This document shows positions 36,899 through 46,638 of a DNA stretch of 64,000 nt, piece after piece. The position numbers and the translations under genes are program-made. The DNA is from RI-153 sp041391225. Its GTDB lineage: Bacteria; Chloroflexota; Anaerolineae; Caldilineales; Caldilineaceae. The stretch's first letter is position 1. Each line of letters begins with the position of its first letter. Location of the stretch: contig JAWKOL010000019.1 of NCBI GenBank assembly GCA_041391225.1, positions 74,609 through 138,608 of the forward strand, written 5' to 3'. The notes below the pieces were generated by a model, which was not told the DNA's origin, searched no databases, and saw only the letters and a list, made by a program, of their open reading frames with translations.

Positions 36899-36938
36899 TC
36901 TCTTCTTCGTGTATCTTCGTGTATCTTCGTGGATCAAT
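36899..36938. repeat. CTTCGTGTAT decamer array
   Basis: Three units of CTTCGTGTAT or CTTCGTGGAT stand between the FAH-family gene and the 3' end of the alcohol dehydrogenase gene. The same unit occurs at 40234-40371 and 50896-51032. Confidence 0.55.
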
Positions 36939-36950
36939 TCTGCCCTGCCC

Positions 36951-38033
36951 CTACCCCCACTTGAAGAAGACACTCATCCACCCGTCGCCGCCCTGCGCCA
37001 TCTGCTCGTAGAGCGCAGGCGCTTCGGTGAAGGGGACCACGTGGCTGATCAGCGGCTCGACGTGCAGTTCGCCGCGACGGATGAGATCGAGGATCACGTG
37101 CTGGTTGCGTGTGCGCGTCCACGGCCAGTAGGGATGGGGGTCGATCATGCCGGTCTGGTACGATCCCAGCACCTGCAACTCGCGGCGGAAGAGTTCGTGC
37201 GACTCGATGGCCACGCTGCCGCTGGTCGCCCCCACGAGGACGATACGTCCACGGTCGGCGGCGGCTTGCAGCAGGACAGGGTAGTTGCCGATGTACGACG
37301 TGGTGTGGATCTGTACATCTGCGCCCGCGCCTTGATCGAGACCGGGCAGCGCGCCGCGCCAGCGCCAGGGCCGCTGCGTCAAGGACCGGATTTCGGCGGC
37401 CACGTCCTGTTGGGCGGCGTCGATGGTGTGCGACGCACCCAGTTGCCGCGCCAGCGCCATGCGTGCGTCCACGAGATCGACGCCGATCACCGGGTACGCG
37501 CCGGAAAGACGGCAGAGTTGCGCTGCGATCTGGCCGATCACGCCCAACCCGTGGATCGCCGCCGCTTCGCCAATCTGGATCTGCGCTCGCCGCACGCCAT
37601 GCAGCGCCACGTCCCCGAGGACGCAGAAGGCCGCGGCTTCGTCGGACAGCCCAGGCGGGAGCTTCTCCAGACGGTACTCCTGTGGAATGGCCGCTTCGTT
37701 TCTGGCGGCCCCAGGCGTCACCAGCCAGTGCGTGGCGTGGTTCCCCCCACACAGGACGCGTTCGCCTTCGGCAAAGCCCTCGATGTCGCGCCCCACGGCG
37801 TCGATCACGCCGATGGCGGTGTAGCCCATCCCCGCCGGTGCAAACGTGGCCCGCTCCGCCGCGGACGCCTGCCGCCGCTTGCGCACGCCGTTGATCTCGC
37901 TGCCCGCGCTCACCTGCGTGGTGTGTATGCGCACCCGTACCTGATCCGGCCCTGGCGCGGGCGCGACGAAGTCTTCGATTTCAACGTCGCCGGTGGGCGT
38001 GAGGATGAGGCGGTGGGCGGCGGTGGTCATCAT
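36951..38033 (-). CDS. Zinc-type alcohol dehydrogenase-like oxidoreductase (MDR family)
   Basis: A 360-residue medium-chain dehydrogenase. AHRLILTPTGDVEIEDFVAP, then VRVRIHTTQVSAGSEING, GYTAIGVIDAVGRDIEGF, Rossmann GEAAAIHGLGVIGQIAAQLC and FRRELQVLGSYQTG. The typical catalytic Cys-His zinc motif is not obvious. It resembles the MDR half of the bi-domain oxidoreductases. It starts inside the stop of the upstream Gfo/Idh/MocA gene (ATGA), a translationally coupled pair that mirrors the Gfo/MDR pair at 30.8-32.9 kb. Confidence 0.85.
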   Translation of the reverse strand: MMTTAAHRLILTPTGDVEIEDFVAPAPGPDQVRVRIHTTQVSAGSEINGVRKRRQASAAERATFAPAGMGYTAIGVIDAVGRDIEGFAEGERVLCGGNHATHWLVTPGAARNEAAIPQEYRLEKLPPGLSDEAAAFCVLGDVALHGVRRAQIQIGEAAAIHGLGVIGQIAAQLCRLSGAYPVIGVDLVDARMALARQLGASHTIDAAQQDVAAEIRSLTQRPWRWRGALPGLDQGAGADVQIHTTSYIGNYPVLLQAAADRGRIVLVGATSGSVAIESHELFRRELQVLGSYQTGMIDPHPYWPWTRTRNQHVILDLIRRGELHVEPLISHVVPFTEAPALYEQMAQGGDGWMSVFFKWG

Positions 38034-39107
38034 GGCAATTGAATCTCCACGCGCCGTCCTTCGCGACTCGACGTGTACGCGCTTCTACGATGCGCGCCAC
38101 TTGCAAGGCGTCGACGCCGGCTGGCGGGCGGTTGCCCCGATCCTTGCGCGGCGCGGATGAAATCGCATGAATTCTTCACCGGCGGCGCCGCCGTAGGCCG
38201 GGGTTTCGCCCAGCGTGTAGGTGAACTCGCGGGTGGGCGCGTCGCGCCAGTCGTCGTGGACGGTTTCAACGAAGAGCGACGTGGGCGCGCCGGGCGCTCG
38301 CCAGTACATGCGCCCACTACCGCCGTTGAAACCGGCGTAGGTGTCGTAGCCGGATTTGTTGTGGTAGCCGCTGCCGCTCAGGGCCAGCGTGTAGCCCACG
38401 TGCAGCGATCCCACCGCGCCCGAGGCGAAGCGCACGATCAGGGTGGCTACGTCTTCGACATCAATGTCCTCACCGCTGCGGGTGGCGATTTCGGCGGACA
38501 CGGAGACGATCTCGTCGCCGGTGACGAAGCGCATGATGTCGAGGTAATGGCAGCCCAGCCACGAGAGCATACCGCCGCCGGATTTGGCGCTGTCGAAAAG
38601 CCAGTGTTGCGGGTTGCGGAAGCGCACCGCGGTGGTCAACATGCGCATCTCCACTGACATCAATTCGCCCAGTATGCCTTCTTGTACCACGGCGCGCATC
38701 TGCCGCACCACCGGGTTGCGCCGGTTCTGGTAGCAGACACCCAGCACCAGCCCGGCCTGGTTGGCAGCATCCACCACACGCTGCACTTCGGCGGTGGACG
38801 GCCCAATCGGCTTTTCGGCCATGACGTGTTTGCCCGCGGCCAGCGCTTTGAGGCAGAGATCGGGGGCCAGATCGTTGCGGGTGGCTTCGATGGCAAAGAG
38901 GACGTCCTCGCGGCCTAGGATCGCGTCCAGGTTGGTGGAGGCGTCCGCGATCTTGGCCGGCTGTTTGGCCTGCACTTCGGCCAGCGTGTCGGCGCTGCGA
39001 TCCCACACGTAGATCTGCTCGATCTCGGGCAACGATTGCAGCGTGCGCAGATGCGCCAGCGAGTGGGGATTGTCCAGCCCCAGCAGGGCGGCGTTGAGAG
39101 CGGTCAT
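38030..39107 (-). CDS. Gfo/Idh/MocA-family oxidoreductase (frameshifts at 3' end)
   Basis: LNAALLGLDNPHSLAHLRTL at the start is an unusual glycine-poor Rossmann loop. EATRNDLAPDLCLKALAAGK, HVMAEKPIGPSTAEVQRVVD (EKP with catalytic Lys), CYQNRRNPVVRQMRAV and GGGMLSWLGCHYLDIMRFV are typical. After EEFMRF (38168) the frame shifts to IRAAQGSGQPPA and again to GVDALQVARIVEA before REGRRVEIQLP and the stop at 38030. The intact protein would be about 358 residues. It is co-transcribed with an MDR dehydrogenase downstream and a related dehydrogenase four bases upstream. Confidence 0.83.
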
Positions 39108-39110
39108 GGA

Positions 39111-40192
39111 TCAGTCTCCTGACGAGGTGGCGGTGACGGGTTGAGCGAGTGGCAGGTCCACGCGCACGTTGCCCAGTTCGTGAGAGCGCAGCATCGCCAG
39201 CATCACTTCCACAGTCTTGCGCGCTTCCTGGCCGGTGGAGATAAGTTCGCCGCCGTTCTCCAGCACGTGGACAAGTTCCGCCACCGCGCCGGACTGGTAG
39301 GCGAACATGAAGTCGCCGGGGACGATCTCGCTGCGCGCCCACTCGTAGTGCGAAAGCCCGCGGATCAACGTGGCGCCCCGATCCGACACTTCGATGCGGC
39401 CGTCGTCGCAGATCAACTCGAACTGCGAGCCGGGCATGTCCACTTTGAGGCTGTTGTAGAAGGCGCACGCCGTTGGCGTAGTAGATGTAGGCCGTGGTTG
39501 GCGCCGGATCTGTGGCCGGATCGTGGCCACCGTCGCTTTTGTATTCGGTGAAATGATCGAAGCCTTCTTCCAGATGGGCAAAAAGACCCACTTCGGCGCC
39601 GATTCCGCAAAGAAGTTGGTGAGATCGACCATGCGTGCCGTTGCGAAAGAGCATGGATCGACGGCTGTACATGCTGGTGACGATGCTGCGCAGTGCGCCG
39701 ATGCGACCGCTGCGGATCATCTCGCGGGCGGCGTGGAACGCCGGTCCCCAGCGGCGGGTGTGCTCGATGGAAAGCAGCACGTCGTGGGCTTGGCAGGCGG
39801 CGATCATACGATCGGCGTCGGCCAGGGAGACGGCGATGGGCTTCCTCGCACAGGATGGCGCGGGTGCCTACGGCGGCGTCGATGGTGATGTCCGTGCGCA
39901 GGTGATCGGGCGTGGCCACGCTGACGAGATCGGGGCGCATGTCGGCCAGCATCTGGCGATAGTCGGTGTAGTAGCGCAGTTCGGGCCACACGTCGCCCCA
40001 TTCAGCCTTGAAGCTATCCAGCGCGGCCCTGGCGGATGTCGCACACCGCCACCAGATCAGTCTGCGGGTGACGGTGGTAGGCGGCGGCGTGGGAACGAGG
40101 CATGGCGGCGTAGAGCGGCAGATCCGGCTCAGCGGGTCGCCGCCAATGCCGGTCAGCCCCACGATGACGGCGGTGTAAGTCGCTTGTGTCAT
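39111..40192 (-). pseudogene. Gfo/Idh/MocA-family oxidoreductase gene broken by at least five indels
   Basis: The protein can be read across several frames in order: MTQATYTAVIVGLTGIGGDP, YAAMPRSHAAAYHRHPQTDL, KAEWGDVWPELRYYTDYRQM, LVSVATPDHLRTDITIDAAV (catalytic-loop region), ADADRMIAACQAHDVLLSIE, HTRRWGPAFHAAREMIRSGR, HLEEGFDHFTEYKSDGG and a last frame with ICDDGRIEVSDRGATLI to SSGD and the stop at 39111. Single-base shifts every 100-200 bases, with no premature decay of codon content, suggest sequence error rather than a true pseudogene. The length would be about 360 residues. It follows the DppC-like gene of importer 1. Confidence 0.7.
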
Positions 40193-40233
40193 ACAGTAGA
40201 TCCTTCGGGAGATGGATTAAGAGAAAACAGAAT

Positions 40234-40371
40234 TGATCCACGAAGGCACACGAAGATACACGAAGGCAGAGAAGAGTAGAAAGATGGCTTTCCTGCCCTA
40301 CTGTCCTGGCAATCCTGAAATCCGCGCCTCGCTTCCACTTCGTGGTTCCTCGTGTGCCTTCGTGGATCATA
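40234..40371. repeat. CACGAAGG-type inverted repeat
   Basis: The left arm GATCCACGAAGGCACACGAA (from 40235) and the right arm (40340-40371, ending GTGCCTTCGTGGATC) are inverted around a 70-base centre. They fill the spacer between the broken dehydrogenase start and the DppC-like stop (40382). Confidence 0.65.
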
Positions 40372-40381
40372 AATTCCGACC

Positions 40382-41308
40382 TCAGTCTAAAGTCATTCGT
40401 GGATCGAGGGCGTCGCGCAGTCCGTCGCCGATGAAATTGATGGCCAGCACACACAGGCTGATCATGAGGCCGGGCGGAATCCACAGCCACAGATAGTCTT
40501 CGAGGATGGCGATGGATTGGGCTTCGTTGAGCATGTTGCCCCAACTCGGCGTGGGTACCTGCACCCCCAGCCCCAGGAAGCTCAACCCGGCTTCGGTGAG
40601 GATGGCCCCAGCGATGCCGAAACTGGCCGCTACTGTGATCGGCGCCACCACGTTGGGCAGGATGTGGCGCAGAATGATCTGCGAGCGCGGCGCGCCGATG
40701 GCCCGGGCCGCGGTGATGAAGTCGGTCTCGCGGATCGAGAGGACTTGTCCGCGTACGAGGCGGGCCACCCCCGTCCACCCGATGAGGCCGATGGCGAGCA
40801 TGGCGTTGATCAGCCCCGGCCCCACGATGGCCACGATGCTGATCAGGATCACCAGCACCGGAAAGGCCATCACCGTGTCCGTCACGCGCATGATGAAGGC
40901 GTCGGTGCGGCCACCGAAGTAGCCGGCGATGCTGCCCAACAGCGTGCCGATGGACATGTAGATGGTCACCGCCACCAGCCCCACCGCCACCGAAACCCGC
41001 CCACCGTAGATCACACGGCTCCACACGTCGCGGCCGGTGAGGTCGGTCCCCAGCCAGTGCGCGGCGCTGGGTGGCTGGCCGACTTCGGTGAGGATAATTT
41101 TGTTGGGCGGGATCGGCGCAACCACCGGCGCCAGGGGAAACACCAGTAGGACCACGGTGATCATAAAAATGCTGCTGATCACAGCCAGCCGGTGTTTCAG
41201 AAAGCGGCGGAAGGCGCGTCCGGCCAGAGATTGGCTGCGCAACTTCTTTTCTGCGGCAAGGGGCGCGGCGTTCTGCGGTGACACGCCGGCTTCTTGTTGA
41301 ATCGTCAC
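40382..41308 (-). CDS. Peptide-type ABC transporter permease DppC-like (importer 1)
   Basis: A BPD_transp_1 permease: FRRFLKHRLAVISSIFMITV, HWLGTDLTGRDVWSRVIYGG, ETDFITAARAIGAPRSQII (EAA loop), GAILTEAGLSFLGLGVQVP and INFIGDGLRDALDPRM. It is very like the importer 2 homologue at 25476-26339. GTG 41308 is chosen because GGAG precedes it and the upstream open frame is a GATTGGT repeat array. That gives 308 residues. Confidence 0.9.
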   Translation of the reverse strand: MTIQQEAGVSPQNAAPLAAEKKLRSQSLAGRAFRRFLKHRLAVISSIFMITVVLLVFPLAPVVAPIPPNKIILTEVGQPPSAAHWLGTDLTGRDVWSRVIYGGRVSVAVGLVAVTIYMSIGTLLGSIAGYFGGRTDAFIMRVTDTVMAFPVLVILISIVAIVGPGLINAMLAIGLIGWTGVARLVRGQVLSIRETDFITAARAIGAPRSQIILRHILPNVVAPITVAASFGIAGAILTEAGLSFLGLGVQVPTPSWGNMLNEAQSIAILEDYLWLWIPPGLMISLCVLAINFIGDGLRDALDPRMTLD

Positions 41309-41327
41309 AGGTTCTGCTCCGGGAGAG

Positions 41328-41476
41328 TGGTGATTGGTGATTGGTGACTGGTGATTGGTGATTTGGCCTGCCGATTCGTCACCGAATGGCCGAGCAATCG
41401 TCTCGTCGACACCGTGGAAGCGTACATTCGCAGCCTGATTTCGAGGCCCAATCACCAATCACAAATCACCAATCAC
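41328..41476. repeat. GATTGGT-family heptamer hairpin between permease genes
   Basis: The left arm (41328-41366) has five units of GTGATTG/GTGACTG. The right arm (41449-41476) has four inverse units (CCAATCA, CCAATCA, CAAATCA, CCAATCA). The centre is about 80 bases of unique sequence. The DppB-like stop (41482) is six bases beyond the right arm. Confidence 0.72.
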
Positions 41477-41481
41477 ATCCT

Positions 41482-42450
41482 TCATTCATACCGAATACGC
41501 GGGTCGGCGATGGCGTATGTCAGATCGGTGATCAGGTTGCTGACCACGATCAGCAGCGCCGAGATCAGTACCATCCCCATGATCAGCGGATAGTCACGCG
41601 TGGTGACGCCGTCCAGGTAGAGGATGCCCATGCCCGGCCAGTTGAAGATCGTCTCGATGATCAGCGCGCCGCCGAAGAGCGTGGGCAGGCGCAGCCCGAT
41701 CACGGTGATCACCGGCAGCAGGGCGTTGCGCAGGGCGTGCCGAATGATCATAGCCGTGTAGCCAAGCCCTTTGCTTTTGGCGGTGGTCATGTATTCGAGG
41801 CGGATCACCTCCAGCATGGAGGATCGGGTGTAGCGCATGATGCCGGCCATGCTTTCCAGCCCCAGCACAAACGCAGGCAGCGCGAGGTAGCGCAGCCGAT
41901 CCCCGATATGCCCCCAGAAGCCGAAATCGGCCCCAATCGTCGAATAGCCGCTGGTGGGGAACCAGTCGAGCCGCACACCGAAGAGGTAGATGGCGGCCAG
42001 CGCCGCAAAAAAGCCCGGCACCGATATCCCCACAAAAACAAACCAGGTGAGGAAGTAGTCGAGTCGCGAATACTGCTTCAGCGCCGAGATGATCCCCAAC
42101 GGGATGCCCAGCACAACCGCGATGGTCAAGGCCGAAAACATCAGTTGCAGCGTCGCAGGCAGGCGTCGACCGATTTCCTCACTCCTGGGCACACGGCTGC
42201 GGATGCGGACGCCCATGTTGCCCTGTAACAGGCCGCCCATCCATTGCATGCGTACCGGCGCCGGCTGATCGAGGCCATCGCCCGGGCGCAGGCTCTCGAT
42301 ATCAACGTCGCTGATGGCGTCCTGTTGGGCCAAGGATCATGAAGAGACCGCATCGCCCGGCGCCAGCTCGGTGAAGGTGAAGGTAATGATCGTAATGCCG
42401 ATCAACACCGGTATGGCTTGGAGAATGCGGCGAAGAATGTAGCGATTCAT
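41482..42450 (-). CDS. Peptide-type ABC transporter permease DppB-like (importer 1; one frameshift)
   Basis: The N-terminus NRYILRRILQAIPVLIGITI with FTFTELAPGDAV is read from ATG 42450; near 42340 the frame shifts and AQQDAISDVDIESLRPGDG continues. Hallmarks are QWMGGLLQGNMGVRIRSRVP, EAA-loop TRSSMLEVIRLEYMTTAKSK, RNALLPVITVIGLRLPTLFG and LITDLTYAIADPRI. The joined protein is about 322 residues. It is the partner of the DppC-like gene downstream and the lipoprotein upstream. Confidence 0.88.
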
Positions 42451-42468
42451 GGTGTTCTCGTGAGAGCT

Positions 42469-42529
42469 AGACGACAGACGACTGATGACCGACGACGGCT
42501 GAAACGATGTCGTCGGTCATCAGTCGTCC
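42469..42529. repeat. GACGACTGATGACC hairpin
   Basis: Perfect 20-base inverted arms, GACGACTGATGACCGACGAC (42477-42496) and its inverse (42509-42528), enclose a 12-base loop. They lie between the DppB-like start and the lipoprotein stop. The GACGAC-type units link it to arrays at 8.84 and 29.44 kb. There is no T-run. Confidence 0.75.
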
Positions 42530-42554
42530 TGTTCTCAGCGGTGTCGTCAATCTT

Positions 42555-44299
42555 TTAGTCCGCCAGATACCAGGTTTCCGGGTTCGTCTCCGGCCAGATG
42601 ATGTTTGTCCACTGGCGGAACTGGTAGTTACACACGTTCTGGTTGATGGCGTGCCGCCGATCCTGCTGGAACATGGTCATGTGCAGGACCTCTTCGTTGG
42701 TGATCATGCTCAACTCGTACCACATGTTCTTGCGGGTATCCGGATCGGGTTCCACCATCGACTGCATCACCAGATCGTCCACCTGTGCGTTGCAGTAGCG
42801 AGAGCCGTTGTAACCGGCAGGGAACATGTTGCTGCAGAGTAAGCGGATACTCGAACGGCGACGCCTTCACAGCAGCCGTAGCCCAGGTCGAAGTCGTGCT
42901 CTTCGTAGAAGCGGGTGACGAAGGTGGGGCCGTCCATGTGCTCGACGTTGACCTTCACGCCCACGTCGTTCCAGAACTGCTGCATGGCCGCCACCGCACG
43001 TCGATCCAGTTCAGACTGGTAGTAGGTGACGAATTGCGGTTCTGATCGAAATCCCAACCGGCTTCTTCGAGCAACTGCGTGGCCATTTCAGGATCGTAGG
43101 GATACTGCGGCACATCAGGGTCGATCCAGGTGGCGCCGGGATCGATGGCGGTGTAATCGTAGACCAGCGCCTGCCCTTCACCGTAGATGCCCTGCACGGT
43201 AAACGCGATCCACGGCGTGAATCAGCGCCTGCAAGAACGCGCTTGTCGGGGAAGTTGTCGTGGTTGGGCCAGATAGCCATGGCGCCAGGTGGCAACGCCG
43301 ACGACGGTGAGGTTTCGTCCTCTTCGGCCTGGTTGCGATCCGGCCCCGTTGACCATGTTGCCCACCTGAATTTCGCCCGCTTCCAGGCCAGGCAGCCACG
43401 ACGCCACCGAATCCAGCCCGATGCGGAAGATCAGGCGATCCAGGTACGGGCGACCACGCGTAGTAATCTTCAAACGCTTCGAGGATGTAATTACTGATCC
43501 GGCTCATACTCGGTCAACATGGAAAGACCGGAACCGATGACTTCGGCCAGTGCATTGGGCGGGTGGATATCGGCAAAGGCCACGCCCTCGAAGACGTGCT
43601 GCGGGAAGAGGTTCATGCCGCCCATGCCGTAGAAGAAGTCGGCGCGTGATTCGCTGAGCGTGATCTCCACAGTGGTGTCGTCGATCACCTGCACGCCGCT
43701 GATCTCGTCGGCGTCACCGGCGGCAGATTCGTCGGCCCCGGCAATGACGAAGAGCGGCAACCTGGTGCGCACGCCGGCCCCGGTGTCGGGGTGGTAGAGC
43801 ATCTCGATGGTCCACTTCACGTCGGCGGCGGTGAGCGGTTCACCGTCGTGCCAGAGGACGTCGCGCAAGTTGTAGGTGTAGGTAAGGCCATCGTCGGAAA
43901 TGTCCCAACTTTCCGGCCACATCGGGGACGATGTCCTGGCCGTTCATGGCGAGGTCGGTCAACTGGCTGAAGATAAACTCATCGTTGGTGCTGGCGCGCA
44001 CGATCCAGTTTTTGCCCCTGCGTAGCCGATATCGGTCTGCGCCAGGGTGACGGTGCCGCCCTGCTTGGGCGCCACGTCGGTACGGGCGTTGATCCGGGGA
44101 TGCGTTCAACTGCTCTTCGGTGTACCAGTCATGGCGGAAGCGGCGGCTGCGCTGTCGGCGGCTGCCTCTGCCGGCGCTTCTTCAGCAGGTTCTTCGTAGC
44201 CGGGGCCGCTGGCGCAGCATAACCGGCCATGCAGCCATTGCCAACAGGGCAGCGCGCCGATACAATAAGAATCACTAGACGGTTGTTGCGAATGGTCAT
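42555..44299 (-). pseudogene. Peptide-type ABC transporter substrate-binding lipoprotein gene (importer 1), at least six frameshifts
   Basis: This is one SBP_bac_5 gene spread over three frames. The start ATG 44299 has GGAGGA before it and a signal-like MTIRNNRLVILIV. Then come an Ala/Glu linker, WDISDDGLTYTYNLRDVLWH, DGEPLTAADVKWTIEML, NLFPQHVFEGVAFADIHPPN, KITTRGRPYLDRLIFRIG, YPYDPEMATQLLEEAGWDFD, VGVKVNVEHMDGPTFVTRFY, FPAGYNGSRYCNAQVDDLVM and the C-terminus ETWYLAD. These are in family order. The many single-base shifts look like sequence errors. Length would be about 580 residues. It leads the divergent minus-strand cluster. Confidence 0.78.
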
Positions 44300-44429
44300 G
44301 CCAGTCCTCCTCGTGTTGGATCTTGGGGGTGTGAACGATGTGATAGGGATGCAACTATGCACGAGACGAATTACCAGTTCCGGCAATTCTTCTCGAACAC
44401 AGAAGTTTGGATGGCTGGAAAAAGCGTAG

Positions 44430-44448
44430 CGATGACAGGGTGTCATCG
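44430..44448. promoter_or_regulatory. Candidate IclR operator in the divergent spacer
   Basis: CGATGACA-GGG-TGTCATCG is a perfect 8-base inverted repeat with a 3-base centre. It lies in the 398-base spacer between the lipoprotein gene (minus strand) and the iclR-type gene (plus strand), the usual place for an IclR operator. The rest of the spacer has no gene. Confidence 0.45.
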
Positions 44449-44599
44449 AAGAAGAAGAGCGGTAGCAACTGACCGGAGACAAACGGGATGGATGTACGAC
44501 GTGATTGTCTCAGTCGCGCATTCATTGCACATGCCGACACGAGGAGCGATTCACATCCAATCAGGGAGTGAATCCTGTGGCGGCTCATCAAATTGGGTC

Positions 44600-44626
44600 T
44601 TGACACTGGCTTGCAGAAACTATGCG
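44600..44626 (+). promoter_or_regulatory. Possible promoter of the IclR-type gene
   Basis: TTGACA (44600-44605) is a perfect -35 box; TATGCG (44621-44626) follows at 15 bases, shorter than ideal, so the -10 is weak. It lies about 75 bases before ATG 44698. Confidence 0.35.
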
Positions 44627-44697
44627 ATGCGACTGCGTTTCATGTCAAAGAACTTGTTTCGCCACACAAAACAAAGAATCAGTGATTGAGAGTGTTC

Positions 44698-45472
44698 ATG
44701 TCGAGTGATTACATCGTGAAGCCGGTACACAAGGCTTTGCAGGTGCTGCTCTGCCTGGGCGAAGACGGCCAACCGCAGACACTGACCGAAATCTGCTACA
44801 AAGTGCGCCTGCCCAAGACGACAGTCTTCCGCTATTTGCAGACTTTACACGCCAGTGGCTTTGTCGGCCACGATGCCGACAGCGACACCTACCGGCTGGG
44901 TCTGCGTTTGTTTGAATTGGGCCAGCTTGCCGGGGATCAACTGCCCGGGTGCTTGATGTGGCCTGGCCGTATCTGCAAAGCCTGCGCGATCAGTTCAACG
45001 AGACGATCAACCTGGGCATGTTGGACAATATGGAGATCGTCTACATCGACATGGCGGAAAGCCGCCACTCGCTGCGCATGCAGAAGCATGGCTGGAGTAG
45101 CCGAGATCCCATCTACTCGACGGCGTTGGGCAAAGCGATCTGGCCTTCACGCCACAGGAACGTTGGCCGCAACACATCCCAGAACGCTTTGAGCCACGCA
45201 CAGCCCAAACGCAGATCTCGCTTAGCGCGCTCTATGATGAACTGCTCAACTCGCGCCCGCGGCACGCTCTGGACAACGGCGAAAACGAGGAAGGGACGCT
45301 TTGCATCGAGCGCGCCTATCTTCGATCACAGTGGTCATGTGCGCTATGCGCTCAGCCTCTCCGCCCCCGCCAGCGCGATGAGTCCACGTTGCCCGCTGTC
45401 GCGCCATCGTCGATGGCTGCGGCCACGGTATCTGACGGCTCGGATATCGAGGGGTTGACGATTTCCGATTGA
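44698..45472 (+). pseudogene. IclR-family transcriptional regulator (at least three frameshifts)
   Basis: An N-terminal winged helix is readable: SDYIVKPVHKALQVLLCLGE, TLTEICYKVRLPKTTVFRYL, QTLHASGFVGHDADSDTYRL and GLRLFELGQL. After 44945 the ligand-binding domain continues in another frame (LDVAWPYLQSLRDQFNETIN, MEIVYIDMAESRHSLRMQ, PIYSTALGKAI), then another (AFTPQERWPQHIPERFEPRT, ISLSALYDELLNSR, GHALDNGENEEGTLCI) and another (APIFDHSGHVRYALSLSAPA). The total is about 258 residues, ending in ISD within a CGATTGA array. IclR proteins usually control a neighbouring catabolic operon in response to a pathway metabolite. Its divergence from importer 1 suggests it controls the 18.6-44.3 kb cluster (inference). 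Confidence 0.8.
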
Positions 45473-45602
45473 CGATTGACGATTGACGATTGCAGAGGGT
45501 GTAGGCGCTTGTTTCCGTTTTGGCAACTCTCTCTGGCACGACAATCAAAATCCCTTCGTTAACAGGAAACCGTCAATCGGAAATCGTCAATCGGAAATCC
45601 AA
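45455..45602. repeat. CGATTGA-family heptamer hairpin after the IclR-type gene
   Basis: The left arm (45455-45492) has five units of TTGACGAT/CGATTGA type. The right arm (45570-45600) has the inverse (CAATCGG, AAATCGT, CAATCGG, AAATCC). The IclR-type stop TGA (45470-45472) lies in the left arm, and the right arm ends 12 bases before the next start codon. Confidence 0.7.
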
Positions 45603-45613
45603 GGAGACCCCAC

Positions 45614-46638
45614 ATGCAACCCATCCGCTACGGCATTCTCGGTTCAGGTTTTATGGGACGTACCCACGCAGAGGCGTTGCGTCATATCGAAGGGGCGCAG
45701 TTGACGGCCCTGGCGTTGGGTTCGCGCGCCGCCAAGCTGGCCGAGGACTACAGCGTGGCGCTGTGCGAGTCCGCAGAGGAGTTGATCGCCCGCGACGACG
45801 TAGACGTGGTGATCATTGCCACACCGCAGTTCGTCCGCCGAACAGGCGCTGCTGGCCGCCGAGCACGACAAACACCTCTTCATCGAAAAGCCGATGACCA
45901 CCACCGTTGCCGACGCCGACCGTATCCTCGAAGCGTGTGATCGGCGCGGGTTGACGCTTTCGGTGGGCTACCAGCAGCGCTACCGCACCGTTCCCCGCGC
46001 CGCGCACGATGCCATTCAGGCTGGGCAGATCGGCAAGGTGCTCACAATTCAGTTTAACCAGGCGTTTATGCTGTTCGACGATCCAGGTTTCGGTGGGGAC
46101 TGGAGTTGGTGGGCCAACCCTGCCAGCGTAGGGCACATCCTGGCGGGCGGCGTGCATGCCATCGACCTGTGCCGCTGGATGCTGGGCGGTGGTGAAGCGT
46201 TTTTTTGGTCATTCGCGCACCTTCCGCCAGGCCGCACGAACCAACACGACCGTTGGGGCTGCTCACCTTCGGCAACGCGGTGGTGGCGCTGTGTTTGCGC
46301 TGCCTGCCCTGTACCAGCGTTCCCAGGGCAGGTCTTCCGCGCCTACATCATGGGTGAAACGGGGATGCTCGACATGGACGCCTACGACAAACTGCAACTG
46401 GCCGATGAGCGGGTCCTGGCACGGTGGCGCAACAGCCGCCTGTGAACACCGAACACGCTGACCGCCTTCCGCCAGCCGCGCATGCACAGGCCTGTCGATC
46501 GCTCACCGTCTTCAACGACGCGTCCGCAGCAACACACCGCCCCGGTCACCGGCGAGGATGACGCATCCGCGACGTGGCCGTGGCCCTGGCGCTGCTCGAA
46601 TCCTCGAAGAGGGGAAGATGGTTGAGATGGGTGGTTAG
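45614..46638 (+). pseudogene. Gfo/Idh/MocA-family oxidoreductase (at least three frameshifts)
   Basis: IRYGILGSGFMGRTHAEALR (GxGxxG), LIARDDVDVVIIATPQFV, then, after a shift near 45840, EQALLAAEHDKHLFIEKPMT (EKP, catalytic Lys), GYQQRYRTVPRAAHDAIQAG, DWSWWANPASVGHILAGGVH and AIDLCRWMLGG. After about 46205 the frame changes again; GETGMLDMDAYDKLQLADE and a last segment RIRDVAVALALLESSKRG follow before the stop TAG (46636-46638). It is about 340 residues. An AAGGAG site stands before ATG 45614. The stop is followed at once by GGATT/GGACT heptamers. Confidence 0.75.

Noticed and set aside
42469..42529. The 20-base hairpin as a classical intrinsic terminator
   Set aside because: No run of T on either strand and it is followed by sequence of mixed composition.
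39111..46638. Programmed frameshifting in the dehydrogenase, lipoprotein and regulator genes
   Set aside because: The breaks have no common slippery motif, occur many times per gene and go in different directions; sequence error is simpler.
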